Shown: positions 1 to 9,860, numbered from the stretch's first letter. The stretch is DNA of 45,633 bases from Streptacidiphilus anmyonensis (GCF_000787855.1 NZ_BBPQ01000069.1:1-45633), one strand, 5' to 3'. Notes: generated from the letters alone by a model not told the origin. Translations and numbers: made by a program.

Positions 1-65
1 TACGGCGACCACCGAGATCTACACCTAAGCCTTCGTCGGCAGCGTCAGATGTGTATAAGAGACAG
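1..65. other. Illumina Nextera i5 adapter (not biological)
   Basis: Bases 1-24 match the P5 flow-cell sequence, 25-32 (CTAAGCCT) are an i5 index, 33-46 are the Nextera read-1 linker, and 47-65 are the 19-bp Tn5 mosaic end AGATGTGTATAAGAGACAG. The contig therefore starts with untrimmed library adapter, and genomic sequence starts at 66. The mosaic end must not be read as a natural transposon end. Confidence 0.98.
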
Positions 66-773
66 GGCGGAGGCTCGGGGCGCTCGGGGCCGGGGCGCGG
101 CGCGGCGGGGTACGCGCGGCGCTGGCGGCTGATGGGCGGGGTGTCGGCCGGGCTGCTCGCGGTGGCACTGGGCGGGGTGGTGTACGGGGTGGGCGGACTG
201 CGGCACGCCGTCGCGCACGCCGCGTCCTCCGCGCGGGGCGGATCCGGGTCGGACGCCGTGATGCCCGCCCGGGCGTCGGCGGCCACCGCGTCCGCCGCCG
301 GTCCCACCCCTTTGCCGAGGTCGACGCCGCTCGCCCTGGCCATCCCGTCCCTGCGGCTCGACGCGCCGCTGCTGGGCCTGGGGATGGACGGGAAGGGCGC
401 CGCCGAACTGCCGCCGTTCTCGCTGCCGCACACCGCGGGCTGGCTGCGGGACTCCGCCTCGCCGGGGGAGGCCGGGACGGCGGTCGTGGTCGGGCACGTG
501 GACACCACCACCGGGCCGGCCGTGTTCTGGAGCCTCGCGGCCGTGCGTCCCGGCGCCGAGGTGGACGTGTCGCGGCTGGACGGCCGCACGGCCGTCTTCA
601 CCGTCGACCGGGTGCGGGAGTTCCCGAAGGCGGGATTCCCGGCCGCCCAGGTCTACGGGCCCGCCCCGGGCGCGCAGTTGCGCGTGGTCACCTGCGGCGG
701 CGGATTCGACCGCGACAAGCGCGAGTACACCGGGAACGTGGTCCTCTTCGCGCATCTGAGCGGCGTCCGCTGA
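66..773 (+). CDS. Class E/F sortase, 5'-truncated at the contig edge
   Basis: Extracytoplasmic transpeptidase-type enzyme anchored by an N-terminal helix. The reading frame is open through the adapter, so the real start may be lost; an internal ATG at about 132 is possible but would cut the membrane anchor. Visible parts are a hydrophobic segment (GVSAGLLAVALGGVVYGVGG), an Ala/Ser/Pro-rich linker, then the sortase barrel with the catalytic His in VVVGHVDTT, the catalytic Cys in RVVTCGG and a downstream Arg in KREYTGN. Actinobacterial class F enzymes have this compact single-anchor layout. The substrate is unknown, and no LPXTG-type protein is next to it. It stops 8 bp before the TetR operator, so it is not part of the downstream regulon by position alone. 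Confidence 0.8.
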   Translation, partial: GGGSGRSGPGRGAAGYARRWRLMGGVSAGLLAVALGGVVYGVGGLRHAVAHAASSARGGSGSDAVMPARASAATASAAGPTPLPRSTPLALAIPSLRLDAPLLGLGMDGKGAAELPPFSLPHTAGWLRDSASPGEAGTAVVVGHVDTTTGPAVFWSLAAVRPGAEVDVSRLDGRTAVFTVDRVREFPKAGFPAAQVYGPAPGAQLRVVTCGGGFDRDKREYTGNVVLFAHLSGVR

Positions 774-780
774 GCCCGGG

Positions 781-797
781 TGCGTACAATGTACGCA
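781..797. promoter_or_regulatory. 17-bp palindromic TetR operator overlapping a -10 box
   Basis: TGCGTACA-A-TGTACGCA is a perfect inverted repeat with 8-nt arms and a one-base centre. The -10-like hexamer TACAAT (785-790) lies inside it, immediately upstream of the TetR gene. This is the expected layout for an autorepressed TetR gene with a very short leader. Confidence 0.7.
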
Positions 798-817
798 CCT
801 GTGTGGAGGAGGCCGTC

Positions 818-1549
818 TTGGCGGAAGCCCGTACGCCCGTGTGGGCCCGCCCGCGCGGCGCCGGCCGGGGACCCCAGCCGTCCCTGAGCGTGGAGTCCGT
901 CGTCGAGGCCGCCGTGGCGCTCGCGGACGCCGAGGGGCTGGAGTCGGTGTCGATGCGGCGCATCGCCTCCGAGCTCGGCGTCGGCACGATGTCGCTCTAC
1001 CGCTACGTCGAGACCAAGGACGACCTGCTCGACCTCATGATCGACCAGGTGATGGGCGAGGGCGACCGACCGCCGCGACGCGCCGACTGGCGTGCCGAAC
1101 TGCGCGGCATCGGGCTGCGCTACCGGACGCTGGTGCTGCGGCACCCGTGGGTGCTGGGCGTCTCCGCCTCCCGCACGCCGCTCGGGCCCAACGTGCTCGA
1201 CAACACCGAGCGGATGCTCTCCGCGATGGACGGCCAGGGCATCGGCATCGACGCGATGGCCCGTCTCGGCTGGACCGTGATGGCCTACGTGCGCGGGTTC
1301 GTGATGAGCGAGATCGCCGAAGCGGAGACGATCCGCCGCACCGGCGTCACCGAGGACCAGTACCGCAGCGCCCTCGGCCCCTACCTCGCGGGCGTGTTGG
1401 CCGAGGGCCGCCACCCGCTGCTGTCCCGCTTCGTCCACGACGCCGAGGACCACCCCGACCCGGACCGGGTCTTCGCCTCGGGGCTGGACCGCGTCCTCGA
1501 CGGGATCGCCGTCGACCTGGAACGGATCCGAGCCGCCCGCGCGGGGTGA
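818..1549 (+). CDS. TetR/AcrR-family regulator
   Basis: DNA-binding repressor of about 243 aa. The N-terminal helix-turn-helix is clear (SVSMRRIASELGVGTMSLYRYVETKDDLLDLM, quoted in parts: SVSMRRIASELGVG, then TMSLYRYVETKDDL). The rest matches the tetracycline-repressor-type C-terminal ligand domain. TTG at 818 is preferred because GGAGGAGG (805-812) is ideally spaced before it; GTG at 803 is the alternative and has no ribosome site. The perfect palindrome at 781-797 is probably its own operator. Targets beyond itself are unknown: the truncated sortase upstream and ung downstream are same-strand neighbours but show no matching site. The effector is not predictable. Confidence 0.85.
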   Translation: MAEARTPVWARPRGAGRGPQPSLSVESVVEAAVALADAEGLESVSMRRIASELGVGTMSLYRYVETKDDLLDLMIDQVMGEGDRPPRRADWRAELRGIGLRYRTLVLRHPWVLGVSASRTPLGPNVLDNTERMLSAMDGQGIGIDAMARLGWTVMAYVRGFVMSEIAEAETIRRTGVTEDQYRSALGPYLAGVLAEGRHPLLSRFVHDAEDHPDPDRVFASGLDRVLDGIAVDLERIRAARAG

Positions 1550-1592
1550 GATGCGCGGGGTGAGCTGCGCGAGGTGAGATGCGCGAGGTGAG
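1548..1592. repeat. Short imperfect direct repeats after tetR
   Basis: Three to four imperfect copies of a GAGATGCGCGGGGT / GAGATGCGCGAGGT unit follow the TetR stop codon, with a period of about 12-24 bp. No function is evident; replication slippage is the simplest explanation. Confidence 0.5.
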
Positions 1593-1679
1593 GTGTCAGT
1601 GACGGGCGATAGCGTTTCCACGTCGAGTCAGCCCGAGACGACGACAGACAGCCAGACGGCGACGCCCGGAGGATCCCGC

Positions 1680-2372
1680 ATGTCCAACACCGCTCCCACC
1701 GACGAGTTCGTGCTGCCCGAGTCGTGGCGCGCGGCGCTCCAGAGCGAGGTGGAGCAGCCCTACTTCCACGAGCTCGCCGCGTACGTCGACGCCGAGCGGG
1801 CCGCCGGACAGGTCTTCCCGCCCCGGGGGGAGGTCTTCGCCGCGCTGGAGCACACCCCGCTCGACCGGGTGAAGGTGCTGCTGCTGGGTCAGGACCCATA
1901 CCACGACGACAACCAGGCGCACGGCATGTGCTTCTCCGTCCGCCGCGGCGTCAAGGTTCCGCCGTCGCTGCGCAACATCTACAAGGAGCTCGGCACCGAC
2001 CTCGGCCTCACCGCGCCGGGGCACGGCAACCTGGAGGAGTGGGCCGACCAGGGCGTGCTGCTGCTCAACGCGGTGCTGACGGTCCGCGCCCACGAGGCCG
2101 GCTCGCACGCCGGCAAGGGCTGGGAGAAGTTCACCGACGCCGTCATCAAGGCCGTCAACGCCCGCCCGGAGCCGGTCGTGTTCGTGCTGTGGGGCGGCTA
2201 CGCGAAGAAGAAGCTGCCGCTGATCGACACCGCCCGCCACGTGGTGGTGCAGAGCGGCCACCCCTCGCCGCTCTCCGCGCGCCACTTCCTCGGCACCAAG
2301 CCCTTCTCGCAGATCGACAAGGCGCTGGCCGACTTCGGCCAGCCGGCGATCAACTGGCAGCTCAGCGACTGA
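1680..2372 (+). CDS. ung: Uracil-DNA glycosylase, family 1
   Basis: Excises uracil from DNA (EC 3.2.2.27) and so starts base-excision repair of deaminated cytosine. The 230-aa protein has the normal family-1 length. It carries the water-activating motif GQDPYH, the uracil-binding stretch LLLNAVLTV and the DNA-intercalation motif HPSPLS. ATG at 1680 is chosen because GGAGG lies just upstream (about 1667) and the residues before it have no family similarity, although the frame stays open to 1593. It is a monocistronic housekeeping gene, and the gene beyond it is convergent. Conservation leaves little doubt. Confidence 0.97.
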   Translation: MSNTAPTDEFVLPESWRAALQSEVEQPYFHELAAYVDAERAAGQVFPPRGEVFAALEHTPLDRVKVLLLGQDPYHDDNQAHGMCFSVRRGVKVPPSLRNIYKELGTDLGLTAPGHGNLEEWADQGVLLLNAVLTVRAHEAGSHAGKGWEKFTDAVIKAVNARPEPVVFVLWGGYAKKKLPLIDTARHVVVQSGHPSPLSARHFLGTKPFSQIDKALADFGQPAINWQLSD

Positions 2373-2385
2373 GATTCGGGCGGGT

Positions 2386-3039
2386 TCAGGCGCGGAACGG
2401 GGCCTCCGTCACGTCGCGGAGGTCCTGGACCGTCACACCGGGCGTCAGATCGACCAGCCGCAGGCCGTCCCGGTCGACGTCGAAGACGGCCAGGTCGGTG
2501 ATGACCCGGTGCACCACGCGGCGGCCCGTCAGCGGCAGGGTGCACCGGCGCAGCAGTTTGGGGCTGCCGTCCTTGGCGGTGTGCTCCATGACGACCACGA
2601 CCCGCCGGGCGCCGTGGACGAGGTCCATGGCGCCGCCCATGCCCTTGACCATCCTGCCGGGGATCATCCAGTTGGCCAGGTCGCCCTCGGCCGAGACCTG
2701 CATCGCCCCGAGGATCGTCACGTCCACCCGTCCTGAGCGGACCATCCCGAAGGACGCGGCCGAGTCGAAGTACGACGCGCCGTCGAGGACCGTCACCGTC
2801 TCCTTTCCGGCGTTGACCAGGTCCGGGTGCTCGGTCCCGGCGAGCGGGTAGGGGCCGGTGCCCAGGATGCCGTTCTCGGAGTGGAGCACGACGCTGACGC
2901 CCGGCGGGAGATGGTTCGGCACGAGCGTCGGGAGCCCGATGCCGAGGTTGACGTACTGTCCGTCGTGCAGCTCGGCGGCGGCGCGGGCGGCGAGCCGCTC
3001 GCGGGTGAGGGTCGGCGTCGGGGTCGGCGTCGGCGTCAT
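2386..3039 (-). CDS. 3-oxoacid CoA-transferase subunit B
   Basis: Beta subunit (217 aa) of a family I CoA-transferase that moves CoA from succinyl-CoA to a 3-oxo acid through a glutamyl-CoA thioester. The catalytic Glu lies in the SENG motif (LHSENGILG), and the glycine-rich stretch NLGIGLPT is present. The gene follows subunit A after a 3-bp gap, so the two are co-translated. The N-terminus [10 protein letters not shown] comes from a hexanucleotide-like GTCGGC repeat and may vary between strains. Substrate could be acetoacetate (ScoB-like) or 3-oxoadipate (PcaJ-like); sequence alone does not separate them. The divergent importer operon with a terminal hydrolase would fit either ketone-body or aromatic-acid catabolism. 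Confidence 0.9.
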   Translation of the reverse strand: MTPTPTPTPTLTRERLAARAAAELHDGQYVNLGIGLPTLVPNHLPPGVSVVLHSENGILGTGPYPLAGTEHPDLVNAGKETVTVLDGASYFDSAASFGMVRSGRVDVTILGAMQVSAEGDLANWMIPGRMVKGMGGAMDLVHGARRVVVVMEHTAKDGSPKLLRRCTLPLTGRRVVHRVITDLAVFDVDRDGLRLVDLTPGVTVQDLRDVTEAPFRA

Positions 3040-3042
3040 GGC

Positions 3043-3828
3043 TCAGCTCTCCGGGGTGGCGGCGGGGCGGACCGGGTGGACGGTGCGGACGGTGCGGCGT
3101 TCGATGCGCTTGTCGGCCGGGTCGTCGGCCTGGACGACCCGGTCGACGTGGATGCCGGGCAGGTGGATCGCATCGGGGTCCAACTCGCCCGCCTCGACGA
3201 TGCGTTCGGCCTCGACGACGGTGGTCCGCCCGGCCGCCGCGGCGAGCGGATTGAAGTTCCGAGCGGCCGCGTGGAACACGAGGTTGCCGTGCCGGTCCGC
3301 GACGGCGGCCCGCACCAGCGCGAAGTCGGCGGTGATCGCCTCCTCCAGGAGGTGGTCGCGGCCGCCGAAGCTGCGCACCTCCTTGGTCGGCGAGGCGAGG
3401 ACGACCTCGCCGTCCGGGCCGTAGCGCCACGGCAGGCCGCCCTCCTGGACCTGCGTGCCGACGCCGGCGGGTGTGTAGAACGCCGGGATCCCGCAGCCGC
3501 CCGCCCGCAGCCGTTCCGCGAGGGTCCCCTGCGGGACGAGCTCGACCTCCAGCTCGCCGGCGAGGTACTGCCGTGCGAACTCCTTGTTCTCCCCGACGTA
3601 GGACGAGGTCATCCGCGCGATCCGGCCCTCGCGCAGCAGCAGGCCGAGCCCCCAGTCGTCCACTCCGCAGTTGTTGGAGGAGACCCGCAGCCCGCCGACG
3701 CCGGAGGCGACGAGGGCGGCGATCAGCGTCGACGGGATCCCGCACAAGCCGAAGCCGCCGACGGCCAGTGAGGCTCCGTCAGGGATGTCCGCGACGGCCT
3801 CGGCCGCGGAGGGGAAGACCTTGTCCAT
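3043..3828 (-). CDS. 3-oxoacid CoA-transferase subunit A
   Basis: Alpha subunit (261 aa) partner of the downstream subunit B; it contributes most of the CoA-binding fold. The start at 3828 ([12 protein letters not shown]) is set by GAGGAGCG seven bases upstream and by where family similarity begins; the frame extends to 3927 without support. The family glycine-rich motif appears as GGFGLCGIP, followed by SSNNCG and the FYTPAG stretch typical of SCOT/PcaI proteins. The gene is divergent from the importer lipoprotein gene with about 205 bp between starts, which must hold both promoters. Confidence 0.9.
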   Translation of the reverse strand: MDKVFPSAAEAVADIPDGASLAVGGFGLCGIPSTLIAALVASGVGGLRVSSNNCGVDDWGLGLLLREGRIARMTSSYVGENKEFARQYLAGELEVELVPQGTLAERLRAGGCGIPAFYTPAGVGTQVQEGGLPWRYGPDGEVVLASPTKEVRSFGGRDHLLEEAITADFALVRAAVADRHGNLVFHAAARNFNPLAAAAGRTTVVEAERIVEAGELDPDAIHLPGIHVDRVVQADDPADKRIERRTVRTVHPVRPAATPES

Positions 3829-4033
3829 GGGGCGAGCGCTCCTCGAAGGGTCGGGGGAGATGTGCCTGGGGAGGTGGTCCCACCATCGCCACCGTCCCTT
3901 CGCCGCAGCCATGTCGGGCGGCCACATGCTTCCGGCGGGGGAAGCGGTGTCCGTTCACATGTCCCTGCGCAGGCCGCGCTCCTACGGTTCCGGCATCCAC
4001 CTCGCAGACCACCCGCAGCCCGAGGAGCCGGCC

Positions 4034-5266
4034 ATGACCGTCGACCGTCCGTCCCGCCCAGCCAGACGCAGCGCGGGGGTCCTCGCCTTCGCCGCGGCCA
4101 CTGCCCTGCTCGTCGCCGGGTGCGCCTCCGCCGGGACCGCCGGCACCGCGCAGTCGGGCGGCGGCGCCTCCGCGCCGGTCCAGGTGGGGCTGCTGTACTC
4201 GAAGACCGGCCTGCTGGCCGACTACGGCAAGCAGTACGAGCAGGGCTTCCAGGCAGGCCTCGCCTACGCCACCCACGGCACCGGCGCGGTGAACGGGCAC
4301 AAGATCGACGTGGTCGAGGAGGACGACACCGGCGACCCGGCGACCGCCGTCGCCGACGCCAAGGACCTGATCGGCAAGGGCGTGAAGATCCTCGCCGGGA
4401 CCACGGACTCCGGCGTCGGCCTCCAGCTCGCACCGCTCGCCGCGCAGAACCAGATCCTCTACATCGCCGGACCGGCCGCCACCGACGCGCTGACCGGCGC
4501 CAACACGTACACCTTCCGCTCCGGCCGCGAGAGCTACCAGGACATCGCGGCCGCGGGCTCCTTCGTGGGGGATCCGAGCGGCAGGAGGATCCTCGTGCTG
4601 GCCCAGGACAGCGCCTTCGGGCAGGCCAACGTGGCGGCGGTCAAGGCGGTGCTCGGACCCAAGGGGGCCACCGTCTCGCAGGTGCTGGCGCCGCCGAGCG
4701 CGACGGACCTCACCCCCTTCGCCCAGCAGGTGAAGTCCGCCAGGGCCGACCTGGTCTACGTCGCCTGGGCGGGCACCACCGCACCCGCGCTGTGGACGGC
4801 CCTGGACCAGCAGGGCGTGCTGGGTTCGACGAAGGTCGTCACCGGCCTGGCCGGCACCGCCTCCTACCCGATCTTCGGCAACGCGGGCAGCAAGGTCTCC
4901 TTCCTGGCCCACTACTTCCCGGGCGCGGGCGGGGACAACCCGGTGGAGACGGCCATGCTGAACGGCGTCAAGCAGGCCGGCGGCACGCCGGACCTGTTCA
5001 CGCCGGACGGCTTCACCGCCGCTCAGATGATCGTCCACGCGCTTCAGGCGTCCGACAGCGACACCGGGGCCATGGTCAAGGCGCTGGAGGGATGGTCCTT
5101 CGACGGCCCCAAGGGGCCCGAGCAGATCCGCGCCGCCGACCACGCGCTGCTTCAGCCGATGTTCCAGGCCACGCTGACCGGCTCCGGCGCCTCCGCGCAG
5201 CCCAAGCTGCTGGCCTCGCTGACGGCCGCGCAGGTCGCGCCGCCGGTCAAGCCGATGGCGGGCTGA
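4034..5266 (+). CDS. ABC importer substrate-binding lipoprotein (LivK-type)
   Basis: Periplasmic-binding-protein family (Peripla_BP_6) lipoprotein of 410 aa, anchored outside the membrane to deliver a small ligand to the LivHMGF-type importer encoded just downstream. The N-terminus has Arg residues, a hydrophobic core and the lipobox LVAGC (Cys near residue 29), then a Gly/Ser linker. The mature part begins VGLLYSKTG, the usual first strand of branched-chain amino acid and amide binding proteins. Start ATG 4034 has GAGGAG at 4022-4027. The ligand is unknown; family members bind Leu/Ile/Val, urea, short amides or aromatic acids. First gene of a six-gene operon. Confidence 0.9.
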   Translation: MTVDRPSRPARRSAGVLAFAAATALLVAGCASAGTAGTAQSGGGASAPVQVGLLYSKTGLLADYGKQYEQGFQAGLAYATHGTGAVNGHKIDVVEEDDTGDPATAVADAKDLIGKGVKILAGTTDSGVGLQLAPLAAQNQILYIAGPAATDALTGANTYTFRSGRESYQDIAAAGSFVGDPSGRRILVLAQDSAFGQANVAAVKAVLGPKGATVSQVLAPPSATDLTPFAQQVKSARADLVYVAWAGTTAPALWTALDQQGVLGSTKVVTGLAGTASYPIFGNAGSKVSFLAHYFPGAGGDNPVETAMLNGVKQAGGTPDLFTPDGFTAAQMIVHALQASDSDTGAMVKALEGWSFDGPKGPEQIRAADHALLQPMFQATLTGSGASAQPKLLASLTAAQVAPPVKPMAG

Positions 5267-5271
5267 GCGAC

Positions 5272-6029
5272 GTGACGACCGCGCCCCCGGCGCCGCCGGT
5301 GCTCCAGCTCACCGACGTGGGTTGGAGCATCGGCGGCGCCGTGATCCTCGACGACGTCTCGCTGGAGGTCCGCGAGGGCGAGTTCCTCGCCTTCATCGGC
5401 CCCAACGGGGCCGGCAAGACCTCGCTGTTCAACCTGGTCAGCGGCCTCAACCCGGTCAGCCGCGGCCGCATCGCGCTGGACGGCGCGGACATCACCCGCC
5501 TCGCCCCGCACGCCCGCGCCCGGCGCGGGCTGGGCCGCACCTTCCAGACGTCCAGCCTCTGGCCCGGCATGAGCGTCGCCGACCACGTCCGCCTCGCCGC
5601 GCAGGCGGCGCAGGGCGGCTCGTTCCGACTCTGGCGCCGCGCCCGGCCGTTCACCGCCGAGGTGACGGACACGCTGGAACGCACCGGCCTCACCGGCCGC
5701 GCCGACGCCCTGGCCGGCTCCCTCTCGCACGGCGAGAAGCGGAAGTTGGAGCTGGCCGTGCTGCTCGTCGGCGACCCGCGGGTGATGCTGCTGGACGAGC
5801 CGATGGCCGGCGTCAGCGCCGAAGAGGTGCCCGCGCTCACCGAGTTGATCCGCTCGCTACACCGCGACGAGGGCCGCACCGTGATGATGGTGGAGCACCA
5901 CATGGACGTCCTGCTGGGCCTGGCCGACCGCCTGGCCGTGATGCACCACGGCACGCTGCTCGCCCTCGACGTCCCCGACACCGTCATGGCCGACGAGACC
6001 GTCCAGCTCGCCTATCTGGGGGAGGGGCT

Positions 6030-6033
<4 letters not shown>
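5272..6033 (+). CDS. ABC importer ATPase (LivG-type)
   Basis: Cytoplasmic nucleotide-binding subunit of the importer, 253 aa. Walker A is GPNGAGKTS, the signature is LSHGEKRKLELA (His in place of the usual second Gly), and Walker B is VMLLDEPMAG, followed by an EHHMDV switch. The order and the FNLVSG segment fit LivG rather than LivF. Start GTG 5272 is 5 bp after the lipoprotein stop; the ribosome site is weak, so translation is probably coupled. Confidence 0.92.
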
Positions 6034-6769
<736 letters not shown>

Positions 6770-6770
<1 letters not shown>

Positions 6771-7633
6771 TGTCCACCGTCGTCCTGCTCGGCATCACCG
6801 GCCTCGGCCTCGGCGCGCTCTACTTCCTTGTGGCGTCCGGGCTCTCGCTCATCTTCGGCCTGATGGACGTGCTCAACTTCGCCCACGGCGCGCTGCTGTC
6901 GATCGGCGCCTACGCCACCTGGTGGGCGGCGAGCCACTCCTTCGGCTTCCCGCTCGCGCTGCTCTTCGGCACCGCGGTGGGCACCCTGGCCGCCGTCGCG
7001 CTCGAACTCGGCCTCGTGCGGCCGCTCTACCGGCGGCCGCGCGAGCAGGTGCTGGCCACCGTCGGCGTGGGGCTGGCCGTGCCCGCGCTGCTCTCCGCGA
7101 TCTGGGGCGCCGACGCCCGCACCTTCCCCGTGCCGAGCGCGCTGGCCGGGACGTTCACGCTGCTCGGTGCATCGGTGCCGGTGGACCGGCTGGTGCTGGT
7201 CGGGGCGGCGCTGGTGGTGCTGCTCGCGCTGCGGCTCTTCCTCGGCCGCACCCGGCACGGGCTGGTCGTGCGCGCCGGGGTGGAGGACCGGGCCATGGTG
7301 ACCGCGCTGGGCATCGACGTCCGCAAGGCGTTCACGCTCGTCTTCGCCATCGGCGGCGCGGCCGCCGCCCTCGCCGGGGGTCTCGCCGGGCTCTACTTCG
7401 GCTCCGTCGACCCCACCCAGGGCGGCTCACTGCTCATCTTCGGCTTCGTCGTGGTGGTGATGGGCGGCCTCGGCTCGGTCAGCGGCGCGGCGGTCGCCTG
7501 CGTCGTGGTCGGCCTGGTCCAGCAGTTCGCCAACTACTACAGCACCGCGGGACTGGGCGACCTGTCCGTGGTCGTCATGCTCGCCGCACTGCTGCTGGTG
7601 CGGCCGAGCGGCCTGACCGGGAGGCTCGCGTGA
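6770..7633 (+). CDS. Branched-chain amino acid-type ABC permease (LivH)
   Basis: Integral membrane permease, 287 aa, with about eight hydrophobic segments. The N-terminal block GLSLIFGLMDVLNFAHGALLS contains the NFAHG signature of LivH proteins (quoted here as LMDVLNFAHGALLS). The coupling loop is around VRAGVEDRAMVTALGIDV. Start ATG shares one base with the preceding TGA (TGATG). Together with LivM it forms the transmembrane channel. Confidence 0.92.
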
Positions 7634-8673
7634 ACATCCCCGCCCTGCTGCGGCGTTGGTGGCCGCTGCCGGCCCTGGCCGTGCTGGTCCTGCTCCCGTA
7701 CAGCGCGCTGCCGCTGCCGGGCCTGCTGGACGGTCCGATCGGCAGCCCCGGCAGCCTCCAACTGCTCGCCCTCTGCCTCGTCTTCGGCGCCCTGGCCACC
7801 GGCTACGACCTGCTCCTCGGCCGCACCGGGCTGCTCTCCTTCGGCCACGCCCTCTACTTCGCCGCCGGGACCTACGCCACCGGCCTGCTGCTCACGCGAG
7901 CCGGCCTGGGCTTCTGGCCCGCGGCCGGCCTCGGCCTGCTGGCGGGCGTCGCGCTGTCCGCGCTGCTCGGCGCGGTGAGCCTGCGCGTGAGCGGCATCGG
8001 GTTCGCCATGGTCACCCTCGCCTTCGCCCAGGCCGGGTCGATCCTGGTCCAGCGCGACCCCGGCGGGGTGACGGGCGGCGAGGAGGGCCTCGCCGCGACC
8101 GGCCTGCCGGCGTCCCTCGTCGGCATCGCGCACACGGCCGACCTGTACTGGATCGCGCTGGCCTATCTCGTGGTCACCCTGGCCGCCGTCCAGTGGGCCG
8201 TGCGCTCGCCGATCGGCCGCGTCTGGGAGGGCATCCGCGAGAACGAACGCCGGGTGGAGGTGCTGGGCCTGCGCCCGTACGGCTTCAAGCTCGTCGCCTT
8301 CGTCCTGGCAGGCACCCTGGCCGCGCTCGGCGGAGTGGTCTACCTTCTGCTCACGGGCGGCGCCACGCCGCAGACGACGACCTCGGACTTCACCCTGTCG
8401 CTGCTGGTCATGGTGGTGCTCGGCGGTTCGGGGACGCGCTGGGGGCCGCTTGTCGGCGGCGTGCTGTACACCTGGGCGCAGCATCGGCTCGCGAGCCTGG
8501 CCGGCTCCGGGACGATCGCCGGTCTGCCGTCGGTGCTGCGGGTGCCGTTGTCGCAGCCGCTGTTCCTGCTGGGGGTGCTGTTCGTGATCATCGTCTACGC
8601 CCTGCCGGGCGGCGTCGCCGGCCTCCCGGCCCGGCTGCGCGCCCGAGCGGTATCGAGGGGAGCACAGGCATGA
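7630..8673 (+). CDS. Branched-chain amino acid-type ABC permease (LivM)
   Basis: Second permease subunit, 347 aa. It has the LivM signature GRTGLLSFGHALYF and the coupling segment GRVWEGIRENERRVEVLGL, plus about nine hydrophobic helices. The GTG start overlaps the livH stop by four bases. Completeness of the K-G-F-H-M set argues that the importer is functional. Gene order here is K, G, F, H, M, rather than the enterobacterial K-H-M-G-F. Confidence 0.92.
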   Translation: MNIPALLRRWWPLPALAVLVLLPYSALPLPGLLDGPIGSPGSLQLLALCLVFGALATGYDLLLGRTGLLSFGHALYFAAGTYATGLLLTRAGLGFWPAAGLGLLAGVALSALLGAVSLRVSGIGFAMVTLAFAQAGSILVQRDPGGVTGGEEGLAATGLPASLVGIAHTADLYWIALAYLVVTLAAVQWAVRSPIGRVWEGIRENERRVEVLGLRPYGFKLVAFVLAGTLAALGGVVYLLLTGGATPQTTTSDFTLSLLVMVVLGGSGTRWGPLVGGVLYTWAQHRLASLAGSGTIAGLPSVLRVPLSQPLFLLGVLFVIIVYALPGGVAGLPARLRARAVSRGAQA

Positions 8674-9605
8674 GTGCAGTTCCGTCCGTTCCGCCCGTTC
8701 CGCCCGTTCCGTCCGTCCCATCGGCACCGGGGAGCTACGAGGAGCTGTCCGTTCCGGTGGAGGGCGGCGAGCTCGCCGTCCTTCGCTGGCCCGCGTCCTC
8801 GCCCGACGCGCCCGTCGTGCTCGCCCTGCACGGCATCACCGCGAACGGCCTCGCCTGGGCCGCTGTCGCCGAGGCCCTGGACGGCCGGGCGACCCTGCTC
8901 GCCCCCGACCTGCGCGGCAGGGCCGCGAGTGCGGGCATCGGCGGCCCGTGGGGCCTCGGCGCACACGCCGAGGACGCCGCGGCCGTCGTCCACGCCCTCG
9001 CGGGCGGCGGCCCGGTCGCGCTGACGGGCCACTCGATGGGCGCGTACGTCTCCACGGTGGCCGCGGTCCGCCACCCGGAGCTGTTCTCGTCCGTGCTGCT
9101 GGTCGACGGCGGCGTCGGCTTCCCTCCGCCCCCGGGCCTCACCGGCGACGAACTGCTGACCGCCGTCCTCGGCCCCGCGATGGCACGGCTCTCCATGACG
9201 TTCGCCACACGGCGGGCCTACCGCGAGTTCTGGCAGGCGCATCCGGCCGTGGGCGGCCTGTGGTCCGACGCGGTGGACGCCTACCTCCAGCGCGACTTGG
9301 TGGGGCAGGAGCCGGCGCTGCGCTCGTCCTGCGTCCTGGATGCCGTCCGGACGGACGGCATGGGCGTCTTCGACGCCGAGACCCTGGGGGCCGTCCACAA
9401 GCTCCCGGACCGCTCCCGCCTCCTCCTCGCGGAACGCGGCCTCCTGAACGAGCCCCAACCCCTCCTCGACGCCTCGCGCATCGCCGCCGCGGGCGTCGAC
9501 ACCCTCCGCCTCCCCTTCGAGGTGGTCCCGGACACCAACCACTACTCGATCCTCACCGCCCCCGGCCCCGCGGGCCGGATCGCGGACCTGCTGCTGGGCA
9601 AGTGA
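8670..9605 (+). CDS. Alpha/beta hydrolase at the end of the importer operon
   Basis: Soluble alpha/beta-hydrolase-fold enzyme of 311 aa. The nucleophile elbow is GHSMG, the oxyanion region begins LALHGITANG, an acid is expected after the sixth strand, and the catalytic His lies in DTNHYSIL near the C-terminus. Residues 4-20 are a Val-Pro repeat produced by a tandem TTCCGYCCG repeat in the DNA. The ATG overlaps the livM stop (ATGA) and has GAGGGGAG upstream. Being co-translated with an importer suggests it hydrolyses the imported compound or its CoA/lactone product. An enol-lactonase role with the nearby CoA-transferase is possible but unproven; fold members also include esterases, amidases and haloperoxidases. 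Confidence 0.85.
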   Translation: MSAVPSVPPVPPVPSVPSAPGSYEELSVPVEGGELAVLRWPASSPDAPVVLALHGITANGLAWAAVAEALDGRATLLAPDLRGRAASAGIGGPWGLGAHAEDAAAVVHALAGGGPVALTGHSMGAYVSTVAAVRHPELFSSVLLVDGGVGFPPPPGLTGDELLTAVLGPAMARLSMTFATRRAYREFWQAHPAVGGLWSDAVDAYLQRDLVGQEPALRSSCVLDAVRTDGMGVFDAETLGAVHKLPDRSRLLLAERGLLNEPQPLLDASRIAAAGVDTLRLPFEVVPDTNHYSILTAPGPAGRIADLLLGK

Positions 9606-9611
9606 GCAAGC

Positions 9612-9860
9612 CCTCCAGGAGCGCGGGGCTCAGCCGATACTCGGCTCTCCCGCAGCCTCCGGCCGGGGGTAGCCCCACCCCTGGCCTCCGGCCGGGAGGT
9701 ACCCCCACCTCCGGCCTCCGGCCGGGAGGCGCCCCCAGCGTGGGCGCGACAAGCCACTGACGAGCAGATGGTCCGGGGCGCGCAGGGCCACCCGCACACG
9801 GTGGTTGCTCGCGCCCGCGCGGCGGAGCCGCAGATCGGCGGAGCCCCGCGCTCCTGGAGG
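9612..9860. repeat. 20-bp perfect inverted repeat flanking a GC-rich repeat block
   Basis: The 20 bases at 9612-9631 reappear exactly inverted at 9841-9860, separated by 209 bp. Inside, 9655-9735 holds three imperfect copies of CCTCCGGCCGGGAGG followed by runs of C, each itself a hairpin. The block lies between the convergent importer operon and dedA-like gene, so a bidirectional terminator is plausible. No ORF with coding support is present. Confidence 0.7.

Noticed and set aside
47-65. Tn5-type mosaic end, as if a transposon border
   Set aside because: It is joined to P5, an index and the Nextera linker, so it is library adapter.
2386-3828. Assigning the CoA-transferase firmly to pcaIJ because of the nearby hydrolase
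   Set aside because: No other pca gene is present, and SCOT-type and PcaIJ-type enzymes cannot be separated by eye.
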